Assembly (NCBI RefSeq): GCF_914484835.1
Contig: NZ_CAJZAR010000069.1
Coordinates: forward strand, 214 to 64,213
Direction: 5' to 3'
Source: Paraburkholderia tropica
GTDB taxonomy: Bacteria > Pseudomonadota > Gammaproteobacteria > Burkholderiales > Burkholderiaceae
DNA: 64,000 bases
This document shows, piece after piece, positions 1-8,706 of this stretch. Each line of letters starts with the position of its first letter. Position 1 is the stretch's first letter. Position numbers and translations under genes: made by a program. The notes beneath the pieces are model-generated. The model was not told the DNA's origin, ran no database searches, and saw nothing but the letters and a program-made list of their open reading frames with translations.

Positions 1-1008
1 CGAGCCGTTCACCGCATCGGTACTCGATGCGGTCAGCGCGCCGCTTGCCACGTTGTGAAGCGCCACAGGCGTATTCGCGTCAACACCGCCGAGCGTCACC
101 GAATCATGCGCCGACGACTCGTACATCACCGCATCGGCTGTCTGACCTTGCAACGCCGTGATCGCCGTCGTATTCGCCGTCACCGCCGTGTTGGTCGCGT
201 TGAGTTGCGAGCCGTTCACCGCATCGGTGCTGCTCGACGTGATCTGCCCCGCCGCCACATTCGTCACCTGACGCTCCGCGCCCTTCGCGCCCACGCTCAC
301 CACGCCGGTGGGCGACACGCCCGCGAAATCGTACGTCTTGCCGCCGATCACGCCGCTCGCCGTCGCGACAGCCGCAGACGTCGCCGCACCACTGCCCAAC
401 GCCACCGAATTCGCCACCAACGCCTTCGCGCCATTGCCGATCGCCACCGAACTGCCCACGGCGGCCGTCGCGCCGCTGCCGAGCGCAAGCGAGTCGTCGC
501 CTTGCGCGAGCGTCGACGCGCCCACCGCCACGGCACGCGCGCCCGTCGCCTTCGCGGCGCCGGTCTGGGTGGCGTCCACCCTGTCGCCGCCGAGCGCGAC
601 CGATTGCACGCCGCCGGCCGTCGCGCCGCCGCCCAGCACGGTGGCGCCGTCCGCGAGCGCGTTGCTGTGATCGCCGAACGCAAGCGCCGACACGCCGTTC
701 GCGACCGACGACGTGCCAATGGCCATCGAATCGGTGTCGTTTGCATAGGCATTACAGCCCATCGCAAAGTAATTCAGGCCCGAACCGCCGATCGTCGTGC
801 CCGAGCAGCTATCCGCCGAAATGACCGGCGAACCTTCCGTATCCAGCACAAGGGCCGCGCGCGCGTCGTCCAGTGCGCCACTCGATGCAGCGGCCACGGC
901 GAGCGCACTCAGGAGCACGCCCCCCTTGCCCCGGGCGCGCGCGCTCTCCTGCACCGCGACCCAGCACCCCGTTGCGGCGCTCCAGATGCTCCGATAAATC
1001 CTGTTCAT
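1..1008 (-). CDS. Trimeric autotransporter adhesin, N-terminal part (cut by window edge)
   Basis: This is a type Vc (YadA/Hia-like) surface adhesin. The start at 1008 gives MNRIYRSIWSAATGCWVAVQ, the extended signal peptide region typical of large autotransporters, followed by a hydrophobic segment and ARA. The passenger then has left-handed beta-roll head repeats of the SVALGSGA kind and a neck/stalk with GAERQVTNVAAG and TDAVNGSQL. The frame stays open to base 1, so the stalk and the YadA anchor lie outside the window. It runs in the same direction as the larger adhesin at 1480-6234 and shares stretches with it (for example PTGVVSVG and ERQVTNVAAG), so the two are probably tandem paralogues. 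It has its own upstream region after the terminator of the larger gene. Confidence 0.9.
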   Translation of the reverse strand, partial: MNRIYRSIWSAATGCWVAVQESARARGKGGVLLSALAVAAASSGALDDARAALVLDTEGSPVISADSCSGTTIGGSGLNYFAMGCNAYANDTDSMAIGTSSVANGVSALAFGDHSNALADGATVLGGGATAGGVQSVALGGDRVDATQTGAAKATGARAVAVGASTLAQGDDSLALGSGATAAVGSSVAIGNGAKALVANSVALGSGAATSAAVATASGVIGGKTYDFAGVSPTGVVSVGAKGAERQVTNVAAGQITSSSTDAVNGSQLNATNTAVTANTTAITALQGQTADAVMYESSAHDSVTLGGVDANTPVALHNVASGALTASSTDAVNGS

Positions 1009-1234
1009 TCGCCATCCTTATCATTGCAACAACACCGCGAATCCAGAGAGAACGAACAGGATTCGTCAGGCTCCGACGCGCTTCGCGATTCAGCATTGCA
1101 GGGCGTCCACGCCGGACGCCCACGTCGCGCATCGGCCGCTGCGACAGTGCGGCGGCACATCGCGCCGCCTGCGTGGAGCGGGACGCAACATGCAACAAAG
1201 ATTTGCAATCGATGAAGTATCGACCGAGGGGAAA

Positions 1235-1276
1235 TCCTATGACCGCGTAGGACGCAGAAAAATAGGAATATTCCTA
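1235..1276. promoter_or_regulatory. TAGGA/TCCTA half-sites and a 14-bp palindrome upstream of adhesin 1
   Basis: The region 1009-1375 between the two adhesin genes has no convincing gene. It holds a perfect palindrome TAGGAATATTCCTA at 1263-1276, and a second inverted pair, TCCTA at 1235-1239 and TAGGA at 1248-1252. The palindrome lies about 255 bp before the adhesin 1 start. It differs at one base from the enterobacterial RcsAB box as I remember it. The regulator is not identifiable here, and calling it an operator is inference. Confidence 0.4.
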
Positions 1277-1375
1277 AATGAGATAGGGCGCGGACCTGCG
1301 CGCAGGGTCCACGTCAAACTCGTCCGATATTGGCGATGTCGCCCATGCGGCCATCCTGCGTCACGCCGCCGCAAT

Positions 1376-1409
1376 AAAAAAAAGCCCGGTGGTCTTTCGA
1401 CCACCGGGC
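1376..1409 (-). terminator. Rho-independent terminator of the large adhesin gene
   Basis: An 11-bp perfect stem (1384-1394 with 1399-1409, loop TTTC) is followed on the minus strand by eight T residues (1383-1376). It lies 70 bp after the stop of the adhesin at 1480-6234. Confidence 0.9.
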
Positions 1410-1479
1410 CTGGAATGCGCGGCTTGTGTGCTCAGCCGCGCGGTTCACCCCGTAGCATTGTTTTTTTCCTGGCGCTCGA

Positions 1480-4400
1480 TTACCACTGATAACCCGCGCC
1501 AACGGTCACGCCGGTGTTGCCCTGGCTGCTCGAACTCGCCGATGCCTTGGCGACCCAGCGGTTGTTGCGCGTCACGTAGGACACACCGAGCGCCATGCCG
1601 GTCTGACCGCCGATACGCGAACCGGCAGCGGCCACCATCGTCTTGCCCGGCTCGGTCGGCTGGGGGAGACCCGCCACCGCCATCGCCGCCGCCGCCGCGC
1701 CGAACGCGTCCTTGCGCACGTCGCTGATCTGGTTCTGCACGCCAGCGATACGCTGATCGACATAACCCTGACCCTGCGAGGCCATCGCGTTGAGCTGGTT
1801 CACGTTCACCGCATCGGTGCCCGCCGTGCCCGCCGCGACGTTGGTGATCTGGCGTTCGCTGCCCGCCGAGCCCACCGACACCGCGTTGTCGCGATCGGCG
1901 ATCGAACCTGCGCCCAGCGCCACCGCGTTCGTGCCGCTGGCCTGTGCGTTCGCGCCGATCGCCACCGACTTCTCGCCGCTGGCCACCGCGTTCGCACCCG
2001 CCGCCGTCGCATGAGCGCCGGTTGCCTGCGCGCCTTCCGTGTCGCGGTTGCCTTGCGCCGCGAAGAACGGGTTGACCGCCGCTTCCGCCGCCTGCTGGAC
2101 CGACGCGATGGCGTCGTTCATCTGGCCGACGTTGACCGCATCGGTGTTCGCCGTGCCGGCCGCGACGTTGTGCAAGCCGACCGGCGTGCTGCCGTCGCCG
2201 AACGTCACCGAATCGTGCGCCGACGAGTCGTACATCACCGCGTTCGCCATCTGCCCTTGCAGGTTCGTCACGTTGCCTTGCAGGCCCGCGATGTCGGTCG
2301 TGTTCTGCGCGACCTGCTGATTCGTCGCGTAGAGCTGCGAGCCGTTCACCGCGTCGGTGCTCTGCGCGTTCAGCGCGCCCGCCGACACACCGGTCAGCAC
2401 ACGCGTGCCCGCCGTGCCCGTGAAGTCCACCAGATTGCCGTCGGTGCCCTTCGCGACCGTGATGGTGCGCGTGGTGGCGTCCTGCTGCACGAGGCCGATG
2501 GTGCCGCTGCTCAGCGCGTCGGACAGATCCTTCACGCGGCCGTCGATGTTCGTGAAGGCATCGCCGGCGTTGTTGAACGTCGAGCCGCCGATGTTGTACG
2601 TCGGACCGGAAATCGAGCCGTCGTCGTTCACCGTCGAGCCGCCGCCCAGACCGGTCGCCGTGCTGCTGGCGAGCTTGTAGAGCTGCGAGCCGTTCACGGC
2701 GTCGGTGCTCGACACGTTCACCGCGCCCGCCGCCACGTTGTGCAGCGCGACCGGCGTGCTCGAACCGGCACCGCCCAGCGTCACCGAGTCATGCGCCGAC
2801 GAGTCGTACATCACCGCGTCGGCCATCTGACCGCCGAGGCTGGTGATGCTGCCCGCGAGGTTGCTCACGTCGCCCTGCAGCGTCGTCACCGAGCCTTGCA
2901 GATTGCTGATGTTGGTCGTGTTCAACGTCACCTGCGTGTTGGTCGCGTAGAGCTGCGCGCCGTTCACCGCGTCGGTGCTGGTCGACGACAGCGTGCCCTG
3001 CGCCACGTTGCTCAGCTTCACGTTCGTGCTCGCGCCGACACCGCCCAACGTCACCGAGTCATGCGCCGACGAGTCGTAGATCACTGCGTCCGCCATCTGA
3101 CCGCCGAGGCTGGTGATCTGGCTCTGCATGGTGGTGATGTTGTTGTTCGTTGCGTACAGCTGCGAGCCGTTCACGGCGTCGCTGCTGGTCGACGACAACG
3201 TGCCTGCTGCCACGTTGCTCAGCTTCACCTTCGTGCTCGCGCCGACACCGCCCAGCGTCACCGATGCATGCGCCGACGAGTCATAGATCACCGCGTCAGC
3301 CATCTGGCCGCCGAGGCTGGTGATCTGGCTTTGCAACGTCGTGACGTTGCCCGCGATGTTCGACACGTTCGTGTTGGTCGCGTAGAGCTGCGAACCGTTC
3401 ACCGCATCGCTGCTGGTCGACGACAACGTGCCCGCTGCCACGTTGCTCAGCTTCACGTTCGTGCTCGCGCCGACACCGCCCAGCGTCACCGAAGCATGCG
3501 CCGATGAGTCGTACAGCACCGCATCCGCCATCTGACCGCCGAGGCTGGTGATCTGGCTCTGCATCGTGGTGATGTTGCTGTTCGTCGCGTAGAGCTGCGA
3601 GCCGTTCACCGCATCGCTGCTGGTCGACGACAGCGTGCCTGCTGCCACGTTGCTCAGCTTCACGTTCGCGCTCGCGCCGACACCACCCAGCGTCACCGAC
3701 GAATGCGCCGACGAGTCGTACATCACCGCATCCGCCATCTGGCCGCCGAGGCTGGTGATGCTGCCCGCGATGTTGCTCACGTCGCCTTGCAGCGTCGTCA
3801 CCGAGCCTTGCAGGTTGCTGATGTTGGTCGTGTTCAACGTCACTTGCGTGTTGGTTGCGTAGAGCTGCGAGCCGTTCACGGCGTCGCTGCTGGTCGACGA
3901 CAACGTGCCCGCTGCCACGTTGGTCAGCTTCACGTTCGTGCTCGCGCCGACACCGCCCAGCGTCACCGATGCATGCGCCGACGAGTCGTACAGCACCGCG
4001 TCAGCCATCTGACCGCCGAGGCTGGTGATCTGGCTCTGCAACGTCGTGACGTTGCCCGCGATGTTCGACACGTTCGTGTTCGTCGCATAGAGCTGCGAAC
4101 CGTTCACTGCATCGCTGCTCGTCGACGACAGCGTGCCCACCGCCACGTTGCTCAGCTTCACGTTCGTGCTCGCGCCGACACCGCCCAGCGTCACCGATGC
4201 ATGCGCCGACGAGTCGTACATCACCGCGTCAGCCATCTGACCGTTGAGGCTGGTGATCTGACCTTGCATCGTCGTGACGTTGCCTTGCAGATTGCTGATG
4301 TTCGTCGTGTTCGCCGTCACCTGCGTGTTGGTCGCGTAGAGCTGCGAGCCGTTCACCGCGTCGGTGCTGGTCGACGTCACACGGCCTGCTGCGACGTTCG

Positions 4401-6234
4401 TCACCTGACGTTCTGCGCCTGCCTTGCCCACGCTCACCACGCCGGTCGGCGTCGTGCCTGCATAGGTGTATGTCGTGCCACCGATCACACCATTGGCGGT
4501 CGCCACAGCCGCAGCCGTGGTTGCGCCGTTGCCCAGCGCCACGGAGTTCACCGTGGAAGCATTCGCACCGGTACCGATCGCAACCGCGCCGGCTGCGCTA
4601 GTCGAAGCGAGTGCGCCGATGGCCGTCGAGTTGGCCGCCGCCGCGCTGGCCGCGCCGCCAAACGCAACGGCGCCCGATGCCTTGGCATAGGAACTGCTGC
4701 CCACTGCCACGTTGTTGCCGCTCCCTCCTGCCGAGCCTGCATTCGCGTTGTTGCCCAGCGCGACCGAATCGTAGCCTTCAGAGAACGCGGACTGACCGAT
4801 CGCGATATCGGAGGAATTGTTGTAGAGCGACCCGGTGTTCGTTTGAGCCCCATTGCCGATGGCAATCGAACGATAGCCCTGCGCCGACGCGCTTGCACCC
4901 AGCGCGACATTGCCGCCCTGCGAGTTAAAGCCCGCTCGGCTTGCCGCCGCTCCATCACCAATCGCGATGTCATCCGCGTAATTGGCAGCGGCGGCCGGCC
5001 CGATCGCCGTCGAGTTCGCACCGTTCGCCACCGAATCCGCCAGCGACGAGTTCGTGTGGAAGTACTTGATGCCGCCGCCGTTCGTGATGTTGTTGACGGC
5101 GCTGTTGAGGCTCGTGATCGAGGTCGTGTTCGCCGTCACCTGCGTGTTGGTCGCGTAGAGCTGCGAGCCGTTCACCGCGTCCGTGCTGCTGGACGTCACT
5201 TGACCCGCCGCGACGTTCGTCACCTGACGTTCGGCGGTTGCCTTGCCCACGCTCACCACGCCGGTGGGCGACGTGCCTGCATAGGTGTACGTCGTGTCGC
5301 CGATCACGCCATTGGCGGTCGCCACAGCGGCCGCCGTGGTCGCGCCATTGCCCAGCGCAACCGAGTTCACCGTGGAGGCATTCGCGCCGTAGCCGAGCGC
5401 GGTGGCATTCGTCGCGGATGCCGTCGCCCGGGGGCCGAGCGCGGTACTCCACGAACCGCTCGCGGTCGTCTGATAGCCGGTCGAAACCGCTACGCCATTG
5501 GCATACGATCCGTTGCCCAAAGCCACGCCAGAGTTGTTGCTATCGGTCGATGCAACCGTGGCACCTTTACCCAGCGCGACGCCGTTTGCGATGCTGCTGG
5601 CGGCAGAGCCAATCACGATCGCGTCGTTCCCCAGGGACGTGGCGCCGGTACCGATCGCTACGGCGTTTGACGCCGTCGTCGTCGACGCATTGCCGATCGC
5701 GATGGCATTCGCACCACTCGACGACGCAGCGGAGCCGATCGCAACACTGTTGCTGCCGGCGGCGTTCGCCGTGAAGCCGAATGCGTTGCTGCCGGTACCG
5801 CCCGCATTGGCCTGCATGCCGACTGCCGTCGCGCTACCTGCCGCGGTCGAGCCGAATCCCATGGCGACGCCATAGTCGCCCTTCACCGAGGCGAACGCGC
5901 CATAAGCCGTGGCCGCAAGCATGTTGCCGCCCGAGGCGGAACACCCTGCGACCAGCGAATAGGATCCGCTACCGTCGATCGGGTTGGTTTCCGCGGCGTA
6001 AGCCACGCCGTTGATGGTCCCCGCGCCAGTGCTGCATGTGCCAGTCGAAGGCACAATGGTAGAGGCCTTGGCATTCATCGCGACACCGCCAAACGCAGTG
6101 GCCGCAAGCGACGCAGCAAGCACGGTCCGAACCGTCCGCAGGCGCGAACCTTTTCCACGCGCCCGCGCGGTTTCCTGCGCCACCACCCACGCACCAATCG
6201 CCGCGTTCCACACAGTGCGATAAATCTTGTTCAT
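1480..6234 (-). CDS. Trimeric autotransporter adhesin (YadA-like), full length, 1584 aa
   Basis: A surface adhesin with all parts of a type Vc autotransporter. I start it at 6234 (MNKIYRTVWNAAIGAWVVAQ) because this is the conserved extended signal peptide region and GAGGA lies 8-9 bases upstream; the frame is open further upstream. The signal ends near GVAMNAKA. The head is many SVAIGxxA/ALGNGA beta-roll repeats, with two neck blocks containing ERQVTNVAAG and TDAVNGSQLYATN. The stalk has eight copies of a block with DSSAH and DAVNGSQLY. The C-terminus is a YadA anchor of four short beta strands ending in GAGYQW, with the terminal aromatic residue expected for outer-membrane insertion. Stalk copies are nearly identical at DNA level and so prone to copy-number change. 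Confidence 0.95.
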   Translation of the reverse strand: MNKIYRTVWNAAIGAWVVAQETARARGKGSRLRTVRTVLAASLAATAFGGVAMNAKASTIVPSTGTCSTGAGTINGVAYAAETNPIDGSGSYSLVAGCSASGGNMLAATAYGAFASVKGDYGVAMGFGSTAAGSATAVGMQANAGGTGSNAFGFTANAAGSNSVAIGSAASSSGANAIAIGNASTTTASNAVAIGTGATSLGNDAIVIGSAASSIANGVALGKGATVASTDSNNSGVALGNGSYANGVAVSTGYQTTASGSWSTALGPRATASATNATALGYGANASTVNSVALGNGATTAAAVATANGVIGDTTYTYAGTSPTGVVSVGKATAERQVTNVAAGQVTSSSTDAVNGSQLYATNTQVTANTTSITSLNSAVNNITNGGGIKYFHTNSSLADSVANGANSTAIGPAAAANYADDIAIGDGAAASRAGFNSQGGNVALGASASAQGYRSIAIGNGAQTNTGSLYNNSSDIAIGQSAFSEGYDSVALGNNANAGSAGGSGNNVAVGSSSYAKASGAVAFGGAASAAAANSTAIGALASTSAAGAVAIGTGANASTVNSVALGNGATTAAAVATANGVIGGTTYTYAGTTPTGVVSVGKAGAERQVTNVAAGRVTSTSTDAVNGSQLYATNTQVTANTTNISNLQGNVTTMQGQITSLNGQMADAVMYDSSAHASVTLGGVGASTNVKLSNVAVGTLSSTSSDAVNGSQLYATNTNVSNIAGNVTTLQSQITSLGGQMADAVLYDSSAHASVTLGGVGASTNVKLTNVAAGTLSSTSSDAVNGSQLYATNTQVTLNTTNISNLQGSVTTLQGDVSNIAGSITSLGGQMADAVMYDSSAHSSVTLGGVGASANVKLSNVAAGTLSSTSSDAVNGSQLYATNSNITTMQSQITSLGGQMADAVLYDSSAHASVTLGGVGASTNVKLSNVAAGTLSSTSSDAVNGSQLYATNTNVSNIAGNVTTLQSQITSLGGQMADAVIYDSSAHASVTLGGVGASTKVKLSNVAAGTLSSTSSDAVNGSQLYATNNNITTMQSQITSLGGQMADAVIYDSSAHDSVTLGGVGASTNVKLSNVAQGTLSSTSTDAVNGAQLYATNTQVTLNTTNISNLQGSVTTLQGDVSNLAGSITSLGGQMADAVMYDSSAHDSVTLGGAGSSTPVALHNVAAGAVNVSSTDAVNGSQLYKLASSTATGLGGGSTVNDDGSISGPTYNIGGSTFNNAGDAFTNIDGRVKDLSDALSSGTIGLVQQDATTRTITVAKGTDGNLVDFTGTAGTRVLTGVSAGALNAQSTDAVNGSQLYATNQQVAQNTTDIAGLQGNVTNLQGQMANAVMYDSSAHDSVTFGDGSTPVGLHNVAAGTANTDAVNVGQMNDAIASVQQAAEAAVNPFFAAQGNRDTEGAQATGAHATAAGANAVASGEKSVAIGANAQASGTNAVALGAGSIADRDNAVSVGSAGSERQITNVAAGTAGTDAVNVNQLNAMASQGQGYVDQRIAGVQNQISDVRKDAFGAAAAAMAVAGLPQPTEPGKTMVAAAGSRIGGQTGMALGVSYVTRNNRWVAKASASSSSQGNTGVTVGAGYQW
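2219..4230 (-). repeat. In-gene stalk repeats of the adhesin (207, 228 and 270 bp units)
   Basis: The motif GCCGACGAGTC recurs at 2219, 2795, 3065, 3272, 3500 (one base changed), 3707, 3977 and 4205. Neighbouring copies from 2795 onward are 207, 228 or 270 bp apart, that is 69, 76 or 90 residues. The differences are 7 and 14 residues, whole heptads, so gain or loss of segments would keep the coiled-coil register. Confidence 0.85.
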
Positions 6235-6417
6235 CTTGGATTCCTCGGGAAAAGTTACTGGACAGCGATTCACAACCAAAAACTTCGCTATCCGAAATAA
6301 ATGCCTCTTCACAGAGCCCGTGGCACGAATGTCTGCCTCCATTCAAATCAGGTAGCAGAACAATCGATGGGGTTGTGGAAGCGATGAACCCAGTCTAAAA
6401 ATTTCCGCGATGCGAGC

Positions 6418-6531
6418 GAATAGGACGAATTCGAATCAGGGCCGGTGCGGCGTGGGTTGACGCACGGCGGCCACGCGCAAGCCGAGGTGTCTCGCATATC
6501 GGAGAAACCATCGGAATAGGACGAATTCGAA
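6418..6531. promoter_or_regulatory. 18-bp direct repeat upstream of the large adhesin
   Basis: GAATAGGACGAATTCGAA occurs exactly at 6418-6435 and 6514-6531, 96 bp apart. Both copies lie 185-300 bp before the adhesin start at 6234, in a 360-bp region without a supported gene. Each contains AATAGGA, which also begins the palindrome block upstream of the first adhesin (1261-1267). A shared regulator is inferred. Confidence 0.5.
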
Positions 6532-6592
6532 AGGCGGGAAAATCGCGCACGAGAACCGGGCGCGCGGTACGCGAGAAAGCGTGAGGAGAGAG

Positions 6593-6633
6593 AAAAACAA
6601 AACGGGCCGCGCTCAAGGAGCGGCGGCCCGTTT
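6593..6633 (-). terminator. Terminator after the cation-efflux gene
   Basis: An 11-bp stem, AAACGGGCCGC (6600-6610) with its complement (6623-6633), is followed on the minus strand by a T-rich run (6600-6593). It lies 43 bp past the stop of the gene at 6677-7582. Confidence 0.85.
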
Positions 6634-6676
6634 AAACATGGTCAGATCCGCACAAGACGGATCGCACAAAAGAACT

Positions 6677-7582
6677 TTAACGATTCACGAAATCCGGTTC
6701 GAAAAACACCCAGCGCACTTCTGGAAAACGCGCCTGCAAATCGGCCTCGATTTCGTTGATGGCTTCGACCATCGTGCGGCTGTGATCGTAATCGATCATT
6801 TCGGCCTGCACCGCCACGACGATTTCCTTGCCCCATTGCAGCGTGATGATGTTCATGATCGCGCGGATCTCGGGACGCGCGCGCAAATACGCCTCGATGG
6901 CGCGGCGCATCTCCGGGCTCGCCGATTCGCCCACGATCATCGACTTCACCTCGCGCGCGACGAGCCACGCGATCGTCATCAGCAAAAAGCCGATGCAGAT
7001 CGAGCCGCACGCGTCCCACACCGGGTTGCCGGTAACGACGGTCAGCAGCACCGCGACGAACGCAATCGCGAGACCCGCGAGCGCGGCGACGTCCTCGCCC
7101 GCCACGACCAGCAGATCGGAATCGCGCGTCTCGCGAAACCAGCGCCACAGCGGTTTGCCGGGATTGCCCTTGCGAATCTCGCGCATCGCGCCGTACAGCG
7201 AAAGCGCCTCCAGCACCACCGAAATGCCGAGCACGGCGAGCGCGATATAGACGTACTGCAGCGGCTCGCGCGTGAACAGCCGATGCACGCCCTCGTAGAC
7301 GGAAAACGCGCCGCCCACGAAGAACAGCAGCAGCGCGACCAGCAGCGAGTAGAAGTTGATCGCGCGGCCCGAGCCCATCGGATGCAGCGGCGAAGGCGGC
7401 TCGCGCGACTGGCGCAGGCCGAACAGCAGCAGCAGTTGATTGCCGCAATCGGCGGTCGAGTGAATCGCCTCAGCGAACATCGAGCCGGAACCCGTGAACA
7501 CCGCCGCCGCGTATTTGCAGACGGCGATGCCCGCGTTTGCCGCGAGCGCGTAGAAAATGGCTTTCGGCGACTCCGCGCTCAT
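6677..7582 (-). CDS. Cation diffusion facilitator family protein (301 aa)
   Basis: An inner-membrane protein of the cation diffusion facilitator fold with six predicted membrane segments and a C-terminal cytoplasmic domain. The second segment has the family HxxxD motif (AIHSTADCGNQ). At the matching place in the fifth segment I see AGEDVAALAG rather than HxxxD, as in the ZnT9-like branch, so ordinary zinc/proton exchange should not be assumed. I start it at 7582 because ATG 7582-7580 overlaps the selD stop (ATGA), giving translational coupling; the frame remains open upstream but only as antisense-like arginine-rich sequence. It is the last gene of the M14-hydrolase-selD run. Confidence 0.85.
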   Translation of the reverse strand: MSAESPKAIFYALAANAGIAVCKYAAAVFTGSGSMFAEAIHSTADCGNQLLLLFGLRQSREPPSPLHPMGSGRAINFYSLLVALLLFFVGGAFSVYEGVHRLFTREPLQYVYIALAVLGISVVLEALSLYGAMREIRKGNPGKPLWRWFRETRDSDLLVVAGEDVAALAGLAIAFVAVLLTVVTGNPVWDACGSICIGFLLMTIAWLVAREVKSMIVGESASPEMRRAIEAYLRARPEIRAIMNIITLQWGKEIVVAVQAEMIDYDHSRTMVEAINEIEADLQARFPEVRWVFFEPDFVNR

Positions 7583-8652
7583 ACGACCTCGACGCGCGCG
7601 GGGCCTTCGCTCAATTCGCCGATCACGCGCGCATCCGCGAAACCGTCGTCGCGGAACAGCGCGAGCACATCCTCCACGCGTTCCGGCGCGCAGGCGACGA
7701 GCAGGCCGCCTGAGGTCTGCGGATCGGTGAGCAGCGTGCGCGCGCTCTCGGGCAGGCCCGGCGCGAGCGTCACGCCCTCGCCGTACGAGGCCCAGTTGCG
7801 CCCCGACGCGCCCGTGAACACGCCCTGATCGACGAACGCCTCGACGCCCGGCAGCCACGGCAGATCCGCGTAACGCACGCGCGCCGTGAGACCCGCGCCG
7901 CGCGCGATTTCGAGCGTATGGCCGAGCAGGCCGAAGCCGGTCACGTCGGTCATGGCGTGCACGTCGTCGAGTTCGGCGAGCGCCGCGCCCGGCTTGTTGA
8001 GCATCGTGGCGGCGGCGACCATCGCCTGGTAGCCGGCATCGTCGAGCAGATCTTTCTTGAGCGCCGCCGAGAGCACGCCCACGCCGAGCGGCTTGCCGAG
8101 CACGAGCACGTCGCCCGCGCGCGCCGACGCGTTGCGCTTCACGCGCGACGGATGCACGACGCCGAGCGCCGCGAGCCCGTAGATCGGCTCGACCGAGTCG
8201 ATCGAATGGCCGCCCGCGACGGGAATGCCCGCCGCCGCGCAGACGTCCTCGCCGCCGCGCAGCACCTGCGCGATGACTTCGTGCGGCAGCACGTTGATCG
8301 GCATGCCCACCAGCGCGAGTGCGAGGATCGGCTTGCCGCCCATCGCGTAGACGTCGGAGAGCGCGTTGGTCGCGGCGATGCGGCCGAAGTCGTACGGATC
8401 GTCGACGATCGGCATGAAGAAGTCGGTGGTCGCGACGATGGCCTGCTCGTCGTTGAGCTGATAGACGGCGGCGTCGTCGGCCGTCTCGGTGCCGACGAGC
8501 AGATTGGGGAACGCGGCCGTGAGCGGCGTGCTGCGCGCGAGCAGCGCGGAGAGCACGCCCGGCGCGATCTTGCAGCCGCAGCCGCCGCCGTGCGAAAGGC
8601 TCGTGAGGCGCGGCGCGGCGCTGCCCGATGAAGTGCGGACGGTGTCGTTCAT
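7579..8652 (-). CDS. selD: Selenide, water dikinase
   Basis: Makes selenophosphate from selenide and ATP, the selenium donor for selenocysteine and 2-selenouridine tRNA. The N-terminus carries the catalytic motif HGGGCGCK, with Cys25 and Lys28 at the places of the E. coli Cys17 and Lys20, so this is a cysteine rather than selenocysteine form. The AIRS-like ATP-binding parts follow (DFFMPIVDDPYDFGRIAATN, TDVTGFGLLGH, TDPQTSGGLL). The length of 357 aa is usual. I start at 8652 (MNDTVRTSS), the first Met before the conserved core; an in-frame ATG at 8703 is possible, and neither has a strong ribosome site. No mnmH/selU or selA/selB is in the window. Confidence 0.93.
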   Translation of the reverse strand: MNDTVRTSSGSAAPRLTSLSHGGGCGCKIAPGVLSALLARSTPLTAAFPNLLVGTETADDAAVYQLNDEQAIVATTDFFMPIVDDPYDFGRIAATNALSDVYAMGGKPILALALVGMPINVLPHEVIAQVLRGGEDVCAAAGIPVAGGHSIDSVEPIYGLAALGVVHPSRVKRNASARAGDVLVLGKPLGVGVLSAALKKDLLDDAGYQAMVAAATMLNKPGAALAELDDVHAMTDVTGFGLLGHTLEIARGAGLTARVRYADLPWLPGVEAFVDQGVFTGASGRNWASYGEGVTLAPGLPESARTLLTDPQTSGGLLVACAPERVEDVLALFRDDGFADARVIGELSEGPARVEVV

Positions 8653-8706
8653 GGCGGGAAATCTTCCTGAAAGTGCTGACGAAACGTCCCTATTATGGGG
8701 CAATCG

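Noticed and set aside
2011..5670. Long plus-strand open frames rich in Arg and His opposite the adhesin
   Set aside because: They are the antisense of the repeated adhesin codons; composition and repeats follow the real gene, and there is no ribosome site or domain.
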